Source of the DNA: Enoplolaimus lenunculus
Taxonomy: Eukaryota; Nematoda; Enoplea; Enoplida; Thoracostomopsidae
Assembly: GCA_030248215.1 (NCBI GenBank)
Contig: JASANG010004073.1
Span: 310,001-374,000, forward strand
Direction of reading: 5' to 3'
DNA length: 64,000 bases
Shown: one piece after another, positions 48,714 to 60,128 of the stretch
How the letters are laid out: every line of letters starts with the position of its first letter
Numbering within the stretch: position 1 is the first letter of the stretch
Made by a program: the position numbers and the translations under genes
Notes under the pieces: model-generated
Told to the model about the DNA's origin: nothing
Database searches by the model: none
What the model saw: only the letters and a program-made list of their open reading frames with translations

Positions 48714-49393
48714 TGCGGGGTTCACGTTATAACCGGGGCAGGTGGGACACGGTTTGTCCCATGTTGATTCGACATCAACGTTAAAATTTGGGCTGTTATA
48801 TTGGGTCGACAGACAAAACTCAAATGTCATATGACATTAGCTTACAAACCACCGCTCTCAAATGATCAATGTGTACAAGGGACGGTTTGTCAAGTGATAC
48901 TGTAGGACATTTACACGAATATCATATGATATTCCAAAATTTCAACGAAGATCATATGATATTCAGCGGGACAGTGTAACCTTTGGGCACTAATAAATGA
49001 ACAAAAAGTCGGATGGCAGCGGCATAGATGTGCTAAAAATACCAAATACATGCCTGCAAACTGTTTCCGACACAAAATCGCTTTTAGAACCACAGCTTCA
49101 AAATTCAAAAATTCAAATTTCAAATTTTGGTATCATATGTTATACAACAGGACAATTTGGGTATGTTACCTCAAGTATGCAGATATTTGAAAAAATGTCA
49201 TATGATATTCGCAGACAATCCGTCGAATATCATATGATATTGAAGAACAAATGGTGATCCACACATGATAATAGCAGACAAATACGAATTTTTGAATACG
49301 ATATGGGGTTTATAAGCAGACAAAATGTTACCCAATAGTCTAATAGGGACAAAACGTGTCCCAAGCTGCCCCGGTTATAACGTGAACCCCGCA
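48714..49393. mobile_element. TIR element with many CATATGATATTC palindromes, copy 1
   Basis: The ends TGCGGGGTTCACGTTATAAC and its complement are flanked by TGA on both sides (3-bp duplication). The interior repeats CATATGATAT-type motifs many times in both directions, plus TTGATTCGACATCAACGTT. No transposase frame. A reversed copy is at 59221-59860. Confidence 0.88.
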
Positions 49394-49979
49394 TGAAGGT
49401 TGTTCTGTTGTCTATAGAAGTGCTTTTTTTGGAGTCTTCAGAAATTTCGATGGACGGAACAGTATTATAAGCATATTTCTAAGAGTAAGCCTAAGCCTAA
49501 GCCTAAGTGTAAGAATGAGCATATTCCTAAGCCTAAGCCTTCGCTTATGCCTAAGCCTAAGTCTAAGAATGAGCGTATTCATAAGCCTAAGCCAAAGCGT
49601 ATGCCTAAGCCAAGCAAAGAAATTAGCCTGAAGATTTAAGCTTGCTCTTTTCTAGTCACACAGAAAAACGTTCGGCCCCTGATCTAAGGCGATATTTCAA
49701 TAAACAGGATATATCCACTATCATTGTCCTATACGACGGCCGTTATTTTAGTACACGAAACACGATTTGTAGCTATAGAATTGATTTTCATTGGCGAAAT
49801 CCCAAACCTAGCACCCGAGTTTGTTCCAAGGATTAGGACAGATTTGAAATAGTACAGTGCTATTTGAGCTTGTTCAATTTCCGCTGCAATGTTTATAATT
49901 TATATATAAAAACTATTTTTCAAAAATACCAATACCTTGAATGTGTCCAGTTTCTAAAGAAATTGGACACAGCGTTAGG

Positions 49980-50145
49980 GAGGCGTCATACAGTTGATGA
50001 CGTCTGGCACCGTCTGTCACCTTCAGGTGCCGTCCGTCACCGTACGTCACCTTACGGTATCGTGCGTAAATTACTCACGTGCGATATGGTGACGGACGCT
50101 GACGGATGGTGGGACACGACAACTATAGCGTCACCCTTATTTGGC
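49980..50145. repeat. GC-rich tract of CCGTC/CACCGT motifs
   Basis: Short words such as CGTCCGTCACCGT and ACGGTATCGTGCG recur with both polarities. Similar tracts are at 26870-27060, 29765-30035, 30655-30850 and 36040-36190. They stand out from the AT-rich background and share AAGGGTGACGCTATAG-like edges, so they may be a low-complexity transposon family. Confidence 0.6.
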
Positions 50146-50168
50146 GGATTTGGTGGTATACGAAGACT

Positions 50169-50358
50169 GGCCCATGTATAGAACAGCGCCGGATCGTTTT
50201 CCGGAGGGGCTATAATACAGTCAGTTTAAGATTTAGACTAATTTTTTTCGCTTAGGCTTAGGCTTAGGCTTAGGCTCATCCATACGCTTAGGCTTAGGCT
50301 TCGGCTTAGACTTAGGTATATGCTTATACTATTGTTCCGGCCCTGTTCTATATGGGCC
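50169..50358. mobile_element. hAT-like MITE with TTAGGC interior, subfamily B (perfect 8-bp TSD)
   Basis: The ends are inverted: GGCCCATGTATAGAAC at the left and its complement at the right. The element is flanked by the identical 8-mer CGAAGACT at 50161-50168 and 50359-50366. The interior is runs of CTTAGG. An 8-bp duplication is the hallmark of hAT-superfamily integration. Confidence 0.92.
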
Positions 50359-51043
50359 CGAAGACTAATACAGACACCCCCATTCCAAATGTTGAACTAA
50401 GAATTATTTATGGGGGGTTGGTTCAGGTTTATTAAATTGCCAAACAGCTCCAGTTTATAGCCCGAATACGTGACAGTTTAACAAAATTTGCGATTTGGCT
50501 GCAAATTGTAAATATTGAAATATCAAAATATTTACTAGACATACTTTAAGAACTGCCAAAACTCAGAGCACTCAAGGTATTTTTACAACTGAAAAGTCAC
50601 GAATCCCTCGATGGGAAACGTTCGCGTTTTCATATTTGAATTTTGGCCCATGTAAAGATCAGAAGCGGAACGTTTTTCTGTACGACTACAATAGAGTAAG
50701 CTTAAGCTTTAGACTAATCTTTTTGTTTGGCTTAGGCTTCTGCTTAGGAATAAACGCATTTTAAAACGCTTAGACTTCGGCTTAGGTTTAGGCTAAGGAA
50801 TATGCATATAATACTGTTCTGCACGTGTTGGTTGCATTGGCTTGAATTTCTTAACAATTTGACTTCAGTTAATATCTTGAATATATTAAAATATATTTAA
50901 CAAAGCATTCTTAATAAATAAATATTTTTAAAAATTATGCCCGAAAATTGCTAAAAATATACTCGGCACAATACCAAAGCGGTTCATCACCCGAAGAAAG
51001 TAGACCACGAAACTAATCAACTGTTTGAATAGCATTCCCAATC

Positions 51044-52930
51044 ATGGACAAGCTAACGTCAATGCTTACATCAACCCTGACCTCAGTTGTGTCAGAATCG
51101 TCTCGTTTATGTGACCGATTTCAATCCGAACTGGAAGATTTAATAGAAAACTCTGCCTCGAGTTCAAAGTCAACTGAACGGGCTCGCCAGTTGCTCAACG
51201 AACGAGCTCAACGTCTCAAACGCGGGCCGGAGCTGGTGTTGTTTCATCAAACAACACCAGAAGCGGCGAAACAAATTGTAGAGACAGGTATATACTGATT
51301 CGTAACCAGACGGTTGCCAGTGCAGGGGGGGGGCTTAAACCTCCTAGAAATACTGGACCCCCTTTCTTTTAGAAGAGGTCTGCTTCGCTTGTAATCTTAT
51401 GAAATCAACTACATGCCCCTACGAAAAATATTTTGGTCAACCTAACTCGTTGAACTTGCTTGTCTGGGCCCATGTAAAGATCAAGAGCGGAACGTTTTTC
51501 TGTGAGACTACAAAATAGTAAACTTAAGCTTTACACAATTGTTTTGCTTGGCTTACGCTTAGGCTTATGAATATGCTTGTAATTCTGTTCCGCCCCTTTT
51601 CTTTACATTGGCCCACGTCTGGGTATATATCGTGTAATTTTTGTAAACACATAGAAGTGGATACAAAGCGTTTTAAGTATACGCTCTCAGGCCAAGTATC
51701 CAAACACCCCCAAACCTAGAGATAAGTCTCGCTTGGAAGCACTCATGCAGGGGCTCCAAAGTACCTGATCTCAAATCGGTGGGACATATGTTGGGAGCGT
51801 AATCATTAAAAAACTCACAAGTCAAATGAGAAAAAAATATTGACCCCAGCGCGATTCTTAACCCTAAACTGTGCCAAAATATCCAGTACAATGACACTGA
51901 CACTGAGTTTGGGTCTGCGGCACAGGGTGGAACGTTCTTCCATAGTTGAGGCACAGGTTGGAATGTTCTTCCATAGTTGAACAGTTAGCTTAAAGCCTGG
52001 GTCTGAACAGACCCTAGTGACCCTCAAAAGAATATCTTTTGATGCCAATAAGTATATGACGGGCAAAATTTGTTTCGCAAACTTAAATGAAATTTTAATA
52101 AAATGTTTTCATGTTCAAGCTGCTGTTTACTATTTTTTGTACAAAAATTCTCTTTTTTATTTAAAGTTGAGAATCGAACAAATTAAACCTAAAATATGCA
52201 AATAACATTTGTTTACCAAAGTTGACTTGAAATGATGCTATCGCTTTTCAGTACAGCGTAAAAAATATGCTCAAAAATTAATTTCTGGTGACATACGGTA
52301 ATTTGTCTCCGATACCATCCTATTGGCACTGGATAACCGCAAGGCGCTGGAAGTCATCGCTAGGCATTAATGCTAAGCCGGATCCAGAAATTTCACACGC
52401 GGGACGGGCTGGCAAGTGTTATGAAATGCAATTTTTACAGTATGCTATATAATATAGGCGCCAATTTTTTGGCGGGGAAAATTGCAAGGTAGAGAGGGAC
52501 CTTACCATTTTACCACAAAAAATTTTCTGCTGCCTTAATGGTTTAACTTTACCTTTTAGCTAATTCATCGGTTTCAGGTATAATGAAACGTGGCGTTACC
52601 GGTATGGCAGGCCCAGGAATCTATTTTGCGGACAAGCGCTATTTTACGAACCATAAACGAAACCCGATAATGTTTTCTGACTGCGGGGGTGAACCTGGGG
52701 TGGTGCTCAAATGTGAAGTCAAAATGGGTCGCACCCTAGAGCTGGACTCTCGGGGAGACAAAGCGCTAGATTTTTACCGTCTGCTTATGGCCGGGTACGA
52801 TTCGGTGGTGATTGAAAGAATTAACGGACGCGAGTATGTTGTATATGGCTCGGATCAAGTCACGGTGCTCAAACAAACGCATACTGGATTGGGATTGGAT
52901 ATTCGTGGACGGAAGTATGCGTTTTCGTGA
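51044..52930 (+). CDS. Compact PARP-like ADP-ribosyltransferase, 2 exons
   Basis: Exons 51044-51287 and 52578-52930 join in phase (G|GT) to give 198 residues. Residues 1-60 look helical and charged with a Ser/Thr-rich start. The rest has the order of the H-Y-E ADP-ribosyltransferase fold: VLFHQTT (His68), a Gly-rich stretch MAGPGIYFAD (Tyr97), GVVLKCEVKMGRTLEL and finally REYVVYGSDQV (Glu167). In PARPs these residues bind NAD and catalyse transfer. Here no WWE, macro, zinc-finger or SAM domain precedes the catalytic core, so it is a minimal protein like the PARP-like Gig2 group of animals or some bacterial-type domains. Family is inferred from motif order. The upstream exon lacks a signal peptide, so a cytosolic or nuclear site is likely. 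An AATAAA run at 53329-53362 could supply its poly(A) signal. It is convergent with the DEG/ENaC gene. Confidence 0.75.
51469..51614. mobile_element. TTAGGC hAT-like MITE, subfamily A, intron of the PARP-like gene
   Basis: It begins TGGGCCCATGTAAAGATCA and ends CTTTACATTGGCCCA, a clear inverted pair. The TTAGG core is short and diverged. It lies wholly inside the single intron (51288-52577). Confidence 0.8.
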
Positions 52931-53328
52931 GCGGCGATAAGCTTTTGTTTGCACGGTGAACGATTCGTTTCTCACGGTAACGAAGTTTTCCACGCAATTT
53001 CATTTTTCCACGATGACGCAGTTCTTCAGGTTATAAAATTTCCCACGCTCAGTGACTCGTTTTCCACGGCTCGACGATAGTTTCCACGGTAACGCAATTT
53101 CTCACGGTAATGCAATTCTCACGGTAAAAGCGAAATTACGCACAGCAAACGCTAGTCTCAGGCCAAAACGCGATTTCCACTATTTGACGATTCGTATCGC
53201 ACAGTTCAGCGATAAATTCCCACGTTGGGAACGACACTTTACTGGCGTCCGAGGTCACGCCAGAAACGGTACTCAAACATTAATATTTGAGAGACTCTAT
53301 TTTTAAACATTCTGAACGTGTCCCTGAT

Positions 53329-53362
53329 CAAAAATAAATAAATAAATAAATAAATAAATATA
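53329..53362 (+). promoter_or_regulatory. AATAAA run, likely poly(A) signal of the PARP-like gene
   Basis: Seven or so overlapping AAATA repeats make tandem AATAAA hexamers about 400 bases after the stop, in the gap between two convergent genes. Confidence 0.45.
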
Positions 53363-53406
53363 TAAACAAAACAAAAAAGGTAAAATAAAATTAAACGCCC
53401 ATTCCC

Positions 53407-56400
53407 TCATACATACGCTTCAGTACGTATCCAATTTGGTATCTGCATTTTAAATACTCGCACTCCACCGGTACAAACCGCTAGCTGACCACAACTGCGC
53501 TCGCTTGGACCGTCTGGGATAACTTCACAACAATCTGGGACCGGCCTGTCTTCAACTGACGAAACCGAACTATCGCACATTGGAATTTGATCCAGATCAA
53601 AATACAGCGGTGGCGCCGTTTGTGGCATCTCACGATCTGCTGTGAACTCTGAAATAAACTCCGGATCACACTCCTGAACGACTTCAAATGGTTGCAAATC
53701 GCTTTCTTCGCTTGAATCTCGCGCAAATCTGGGATTTGTCTCGAATCTGGATTTCGAATCAAATCTAGGATTTGCTTCCGATCTGGGATTTGACTGCGAT
53801 CTGGGAGTTGAAGCGTTTGGACGACGGTGTGTACTCATCCATTGTTTTGATTGTTTGTAGTACGACATTAGCTTGAGTTGCTTGCGACGTGTCATAATCG
53901 CTTTGCTTATGTCTAAAATATAACCTATATTTTGGTTTAGCACTTTTTCGTGTATCAAAACTATTTATTATAGAAAATTGATAATCGTTATTGTATTTTC
54001 ATAAATGAAACTTTTTTTACACTTTTACAAGTTTTGAATTAGCAAAATTCAGCATTACAATTTACACAACTATTTTCGCGGAATTTAAAATTATGAGCGA
54101 TTGAGTCCCTAGTCTAAACAAGTTTAGAAACTCTTATTTATAAACTTTATGAAAAAACGCTATTTTGGAAAAATTTAAATATAACAAAATTTAATATCTT
54201 TCTATACTATTAGGGCCTGAAGGTGTTTGCCGAAACGCTCTGTTTCAAATTTTAGACTGTATTTCAAAATTCACCCATCAATTTCATTCAATTTTTTGGC
54301 CCGTGTCAGCGGTAAAACGTTTGTCTGTGGGACTACAATAGAGTAAGTAAGCTTAAACTTTAGACGATGCTTGGCATAGGCTTAGGCTTAAGCTTAGGCT
54401 TAGGCTTAAGCTTAGGCTTAGGCTTAGGCTTAGGAATAAACACATTTTTACGCTTAGGCTTAGGCTTAGAAATATGCTTTAATACTGTTCCATCCCTGTT
54501 CCTTACATTGGCCCATTTTTCTACAATTACTCTCTACCTACTAAAACCAAAGAACTTTTTCTAAATTGCAATGCAAAAAACTCAACAACACCCGTGATCT
54601 CAACCATCCTCAATGCAATACACTGGTGGATCCAACAAGGGACGCCCCGGCCTACACCCCCCGAACAACGAATCAAATGCAACATTTTGCATTAACGTTT
54701 AGCACTAACATAACGTCTGGCGTTTCGTTCGCTTCACTCGCAACTTTTTTTCCACTATTACACGTTGCGCGCCCCCTCCCATTTTAGAGATTCCTCCACC
54801 CGCCAATAATCTAATACAACCGCGACCCTCAAGTATGTTTACCGAACCCAGCAAATAAACAATGAAATATCGCAAGAACAGATCCGCCCAAATAAACGCC
54901 AAATAATCCACCAATCGAACCCAAGAACGATTCCAACGTCATCGTATAAAATTGCGTCATTTCAGCATATTCCAGCGATTTAAAAAATATATGAATATTT
55001 GAATGCGTCAACCAGCGTCGATCATACTTTGTCGCCAAGCGTTCGTCAATATGATACGGTATACTTGATACCGTTCGTTCATATGACCATTGAATACACG
55101 GCGGTTCGCACCGACGACTACACTGCGCTACCGTTTCGTTGATATCGGGATTTGATTGGACACAATCGATCAGCTCTCGAAGTCCACAAATTCTCAACTT
55201 TTCAACGCCTCTGTTAATATGATAAAATACTACAGGACAACATCGGCAGCGTTGGCGAAAAAATTCAAATTCACACGTTTTAATACAGTAATCCAGCGAC
55301 GTATCGCTGCCTGGTCGACACGGACTCTTGCGTCGATTGAGTAAAATTGTCTTTTTGGGCGCAAGATGAACTAACGTAAACGCACCCGGCAACGCAGCGA
55401 TAAATTGTGAGTCAAATTCCGTTAAAAAATGATACGAAACGCCAATAAATATGCCTTCAACTCGTAAGGATTTTGGCGAATACCACCGTCGGCCAGTTTT
55501 GGCAAAAACGTTGAGTAACGCTCCAAAATCAGCATAAACGCCGTGTTCTTTGGTTTGATTTTTACCCTGTAACACGTAACAGATGCCAAAATTGTTGAAA
55601 ACAATCGGTGTCGACTCTTCACAGCAGTCAATCGGTCGTAAACTGCCCATATTACTTTTGGCACCGCGGGTACAATATTTTAAAAAACGTCTACATTCGT
55701 GTCCCAGGCTAAATACAAGATCTTTAAACGTCATATTGCGTTCAGATAATATCGTTTCAATATACTCCAACGGCGCTGAATGTTGATGAAATTGACTCGC
55801 TTCAGTGACGATACGACTAAAATTCCACATCCAACTAAACATGCCCACCAACTGGAGCGCTTGAGCCCTTCGAATCGCTTCACTCATCTGTCGAGCGCCT
55901 TCGAGTGCCCCCTGGCCCGGTTCCACGGCATTCTCTGGAGGGTCAATAGTTCCAAATTCTAAACTTGTTAACGCGGTATAATTTTGAGGGTTAACGTCAC
56001 ACAATAAGATGTCAGGAAATTTTAACGAATTAGCACTTGTTATCGTAAATCCAAACGCTGTATTTTGTTCGTAATATTCTAACGCTAAGCGTATTATTTG
56101 ATAGCCAGCAATACCAAATGCACCAAATATTACAAATATCCAAAGAATTTTTTTCCATACGGCATTCGCAAGCCACATTGAGTAAAATCCGTGTAAAGGG
56201 GTGCTCTCGCAAAAATATTTTAACCCCCATATTTGGTTGTATTTCAGAGTGTTTAATTTATCACTGCACTCCTGTCGCACTGTTCGGCTTTTGGTTGAAC
56301 CGTGTCGAACAGTGTCGTGCTCTTGTTTGCCAGAATAACTATGGCACTCTTGTTTGCCAGAAAGAGTATGGCACTCTTGTTTGCGAGAAAGAGTATGGCA

Positions 56401-56529
56401 CTCTTGTTTGCTAGACAGAGTATGGCACTCTTGTTTGCCAGACAGTGTATGGCACTCTTGTTTGCCAGAAAGACTATGGCACTCTTGTTTGCCAAAACGA
56501 TCTTTGAGTCGAACTTTTTTGACTTCCAT
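53407..56529 (-). CDS. DEG/ENaC family sodium channel subunit, 2 exons
   Basis: Exon 1 is 56529-54843 (1,687 nt, unusually long here); exon 2 is 53912-53407. The donor G|GTAAAC and acceptor TTTTAG|AC agree in phase, giving about 730 residues. Residues 14-76 are a tandem KQECHTLSG-type array. The N-terminal gating motif is STPLHG (His113-Gly114), TM1 is about residues 127-147, and the ectodomain has the paired-Cys pattern (CEFEFFRQRCRCCP, CGLRELIDC, CSRRCEPPC). TM2 is about 535-562 (SFLGSIGGLFGVYLGGSVLAIF), with the Gly-x-Ser type selectivity filter as GGS at 548-550. Such trimeric amiloride-type channels act in mechanosensation, acid or peptide sensing. Exon 2 is a cytosolic tail with a basic start and NPR-repeat stretch (RSQSNPRSEANPRFDSK), then an acidic, Cys-containing end. 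Exon 2 membership rests on phase, distance and a cytosolic-like composition; exon 1 is certain. Confidence 0.9.
54297..54514. mobile_element. TTAGGC hAT-like MITE, subfamily A, intron of DEG/ENaC
   Basis: It begins TTGGCCCGTGTCAGCGG and ends TGTTCCTTACATTGGCCCA. It holds ten or so near-perfect TTAGGC/TTAAGC units, one of the purest arrays in the window. It lies between exon 1 and exon 2. Confidence 0.78.
56302..56490 (-). repeat. 27-bp coding minisatellite in the DEG/ENaC N terminus
   Basis: Seven in-frame units of 9 residues (KQECHTLSG with Ser, Arg or Tyr variants; the last unit is degenerate) sit at residues 14-76, before the first membrane segment, so in the cytosol. Each of the first six units carries one Cys and one His. 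The length is likely variable between individuals. Confidence 0.93.
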
Positions 56530-56876
56530 TTTGATTTTGTATTTTTTGATAACGAGTAGATGTGCTGAAAAGTTGTCGGATATTGCTAGCTGTGTCCGAA
56601 GAGATAACTTATTAAGGTTTTTTGTTTAAAATATATATTTAAAAATATTTGTAACTTTTGTGAATATATTTACAACCAAAAATGATCCTATTTGAAATTT
56701 AACCATAAATAAATTTAAATTATAGTTTTCGTACAATCCATTAATTTTAACAATTAACATTAATTCCTATAATATTTACAATCATTAATAATGCTTAAAT
56801 TAACATTATTTCTTTACAATTTAGTTAAATTGTGAAAATTAATTTTTTTGAACATTCTCGCAAATTTTGAGCAATT

Positions 56877-57011
56877 TTATTTTTCTATCAAACAAACAGT
56901 TTCTTCTGTATCTTCAGGAATTACAATTCGAGTTAAAATGACAATTATCACAACAGCACCAGTAATTATTGCCGCGCTCAATGCCATTGCAACAATCGCA
57001 ACGAGTTCCAT
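56877..57011 (-). CDS. Candidate 44-residue single-pass membrane microprotein
   Basis: An uninterrupted ATG-to-TAA frame of 45 codons lies 347 bases upstream of the DEG/ENaC start on the same strand. It reads MELVAIVAMALSAAIITG..., about 25 hydrophobic residues, then TRIVIPEDTEETVCLIEK with an acidic tail. Codon choice is varied (GCG, CTC, GGT, GTC) and unlike the surrounding A/T-rich spacer, which argues for coding. Size and build recall animal single-pass micropeptides such as the SERCA regulators or stannin-like proteins, but I recognise no family signature. It could instead be a terminal exon of an unseen gene, or, less likely, chance. Confidence 0.45.
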   Translation of the reverse strand: MELVAIVAMALSAAIITGAVVIIVILTRIVIPEDTEETVCLIEK

Positions 57012-57149
57012 ATTTAATTACTTCTTTAAAATATATATTTTTTAAATTTATTTTTACTTTAAAATTTATATTACAACTTTTCGGCTAAAAATAATAGCAA
57101 TTAATTTAGGTTTACTTTATCACCATGAAGTATATGAAGTATAATATTC

Positions 57150-57358
57150 TAGACCCATGTAATGGGGCGGAGAGTTTTTCTGTGTGACAAGAAAAGAATA
57201 TTAGGATTAGGCTTAATAGGAATATACTCGTTCTTAGACTTAGGCTTAGGCTTAATAGGAATATGCTCATTCTTACGGTTAGGCTTAGGTTTAGGCTTAG
57301 GCTTACGCTTAGAAATATGCTTATAATACTGTTCCGCCTCTGTTCTTTACGTTGTCCA
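57150..57358. mobile_element. TTAGGC hAT-like MITE, subfamily A
   Basis: GACCCATGTAATGGGGCGG at the left pairs with GTTCCGCCTCTGTTCTTTAC at the right. TTAGG blocks are separated by AATATGCTCATTCTTACG spacers. It lies just upstream of the microprotein ORF on the minus strand. Confidence 0.72.
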
Positions 57359-57784
57359 TATCCTAAAGTAACATCAAAGTTAACGCTCCCAGCTGTAAAA
57401 GCTCTTGGTAATCTTATCCACTTTCCTGTTTTATTCAAGGTTAAAAGCTAAGGCTAGCCTTAGACGGCTTGTTCAAAAGTGTAAGCTTATGATTTATGCA
57501 TAGGTTAGCCCTCATCTAAGCCTAAGCGTACTTCTGAGGAGGAATGTACAAGAGCCGCACAAAGCAGTAGACGTTCGCACTGGCATAGGCTTTAGCTTAT
57601 ATTTACTTTTTTATTCTCTATTCTTCAGAACGACTACAAACCATAGAACATAAAAAACAGAAATCCACAAAATCGTAAAGCTATTAATTTTCCATCAAAT
57701 AGATATAGTATATATATATAAATATATCCTATATATATAAATATATATAAATATATATATATAATATATGTATATCAAATATTC

Positions 57785-57815
<31 letters not shown>

Positions 57816-57931
57816 CTTTTTGAAAGGATCGACATATAAGAAATTAATTAAAAACCAAAATCCCTGCTTATTGTATTAATTAAACAGTACTTTTACACTT
57901 GACATGGTGGTACCGCACGAACTGAAAATTC

Positions 57932-58128
57932 AGGAAATGAAAAGAACAGGGACGGAACAGTATTATAAGAATATTCCTAAGCCTAAGCCTAAGCGTAAGC
58001 GTAACACTGAGTTTATTCCTCAGCCTAAGCATAAGCCTAAACCTAAACCAAACAAAAATTAGTCGAAAGCTTAAACTTACTGTTTTCTCCCACAGAAAAA
58101 CGTTCCGCCCCTCATCTTTACATGAGCC
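57932..58128. mobile_element. hAT-like MITE with TTAGGC interior, subfamily A (perfect 8-bp TSD)
   Basis: Flanked by GAAAATTC at 57924-57931 and 58129-58136. The interior has CCTAAG and CGTAAG units followed by the AAACGTTCCGCCCC block common to the subfamily. Intergenic. Confidence 0.9.
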
Positions 58129-59132
58129 GAAAATTCCGTGTATATACCATCCTAAACAAAAACAACTCTTGATTTATGTAATTCAAAAGTACAAATGGAA
58201 TGACTAAATTTTAAAATTACTGACAAAATGTTGTTCTTTCATTTAAAATTGAATTTTTAATCAACAAAATATAAAGACCAAGGTAATTAAAAAGATGGGC
58301 ATCTGTTAGGTCCGCAACCGTAGATTAACCATATTCCAATAATTTTGAGCAATAAATTGTTGGGGTTTCTTAAAACTAAACCTAAATTCAAATTTTATGA
58401 CATTGGGAAATCCGACTGCGGCTCTGGTATTTTTCACCTCCAGTTGTACCCTGCCAAATAACGTTTGATAGAAGGTGTTTGAAAACCGGAACGTGATTTT
58501 GTCGGAAACCGAATCGGAACCGGAATTGAATTTGTTCGTCGGAAACGGAATCGGAATTTTTAGATTTAAATGTGTTATGATTTTGTTAATTTTTAGTCGC
58601 AAAACCAAATAGGTTTTGTTTCACATTTTACACAGTATTTTCTCAGTGCATTAAGCTTTCAGTGTCAAAGCATAAAATTCTGCAAATTATAGGTGGTTTT
58701 TCAATTCATTTTCTGTCTTTTTAATTGCGTTAAATCAATGTAGAACATAAGTTTCAACATGAAATAATTTTGATAGCAAAACACACGGCACCGCAAATAC
58801 CGGAATCCCGGCATCGGAATCACACTCCGTTTGAATTCTGCAAATATTGACAAAATACTTCTTTTTAATCTTTAATTATTGACTTCCAACTGCCCATTTT
58901 CCACACCAAAAAACTGTCAATGAACCAACGCTATTCGAATGGAAAACCGTTGATACCAGCCAAACATTTTGGTTGTGTGATGCTACAAATTTCGCATGTT
59001 TTGTCAAATGCTACTTTTGTACTACAAACATCCAGTTACTGTTATTCCGATTACCATCCGCTTTCGTTAGCATTTACTATCCGTTCATACCTTAATTGAT
59101 AATCAAATGACGCCAAATTTCTTATTGCTCTA

Positions 59133-60128
59133 GGCCCATACTTTAAGGGACGCCCAGGTGTCTGGTGGGTCCATAAAAGAATAGGTTTAGATTCTAAATT
59201 ACATTTTTACCTTAGACTTATGTGGGGTTCACGTTATAACCGGGGCAGCTTGGGACACGTTTTATCCCTATTAGCCTATCAGGTAACATTTTGTCTGCTA
59301 ACAGACCCCACATCATATTCCAAAGTCGTATTTGTCTGATATCATGTGTAGGTCACCTTTCGTCTTTCAATGTCATATGATATTCGAGGTATTGTCAGTG
59401 AATATCATATATTTTCAAATGTCTGCATACTTCTTGAGGTAACGTACCCAAATTGTCCTCTGGAATATCATATACTAGAATTTGAAATTTGAATTTTTGA
59501 ATTATGACACTGTTTTTCTAAGCAGTTTTGTGCCGGAAATGAATCTGCAGACGTGTATTTGGTATTTTAAGCACAACTGTGCATCTGCCGTCCAACTTTC
59601 CATTAATTTATTAGCGCTAGAAAATTATATTGTCACGCTGAATATCATATGATCTTCGCATAGATGTCCCTCAGTATCACGTGACATGCCGACTCTTGTT
59701 CACATTGATCTTCTGAGAGCGGTGGTTTGTAAGTAAATGTCATATGACATTCGAGTTTTGTCTGTTCACCCGATATGAGTGCTCGAATTTTAACGTTGAT
59801 GTCGAATCAACATGGGACAAACCGTGTCCCACCTGCCCCAGTTATAACGTGAATCCCGCAATAACCTCGCGCACAATAAAAGTAGACTCATTTTCTTTAC
59901 TACAACATTATTTGGCATAGTTAAAATACAAATAAAGCATGAAATATTACGGTATCTTAAACATTTTAAAGATTTTGGATGAATTTCGCAATTTTTATTT
60001 CATTCCGAAAGATTTTCACCAGAAACGGATACTTAGGCTTAAACTTAGGCTTAGGAACACATTTTTGCAAAACTTAGGCTTAGGAATACGCTTCATCTAC
60101 CGTTACGCCCCTTAAAGTAACATTGGCC
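59133..60128. mobile_element. Subfamily C TTAGGC MITE split by other insertions
   Basis: The left part (GGCCCATACTTTAAGGGACG, CCAGGTGTCTGGTGGGTC) ends at 59220. The right part (TTAGGCTTAGGAACAC... CGTTACGCCCCTTAAAGTAAC) spans about 60030-60128. The CATATG-rich element at 59221-59860 and about 170 further bases lie between them. The junctions inside the last stretch are not resolved. Confidence 0.65.
59221..59860. mobile_element. TIR element with CATATGATATTC palindromes, copy 2 (inverted)
   Basis: It begins TGTGGGGTTCACGTTATAAC and ends CCAGTTATAACGTGAATCCC. Internal blocks match copy 1 in reverse order. It is inserted in a subfamily C TTAGGC MITE. The flanking 3-mers are TTA and ATA. Confidence 0.85.

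Larger units (their letters stand above)
49452..50840. mobile_element. Cluster of three TTAGGC MITEs before the PARP-like gene
   Basis: Two subfamily A copies lie at about 49452-49687 and about 50646-50840 (GGCCCATGTAAAGATCAGAAG at the left). The subfamily B copy at 50169-50358 lies between them. A GC-rich tract at about 49980-50145 is also in the interval. Confidence 0.72.

Noticed and set aside
56253-56629. Several overlapping frames opposite the DEG/ENaC N terminus (repeated ALLFAR and WHSCL units)
   Set aside because: They are other readings of the 27-bp coding repeat. The minus-strand frame continues into a full channel.
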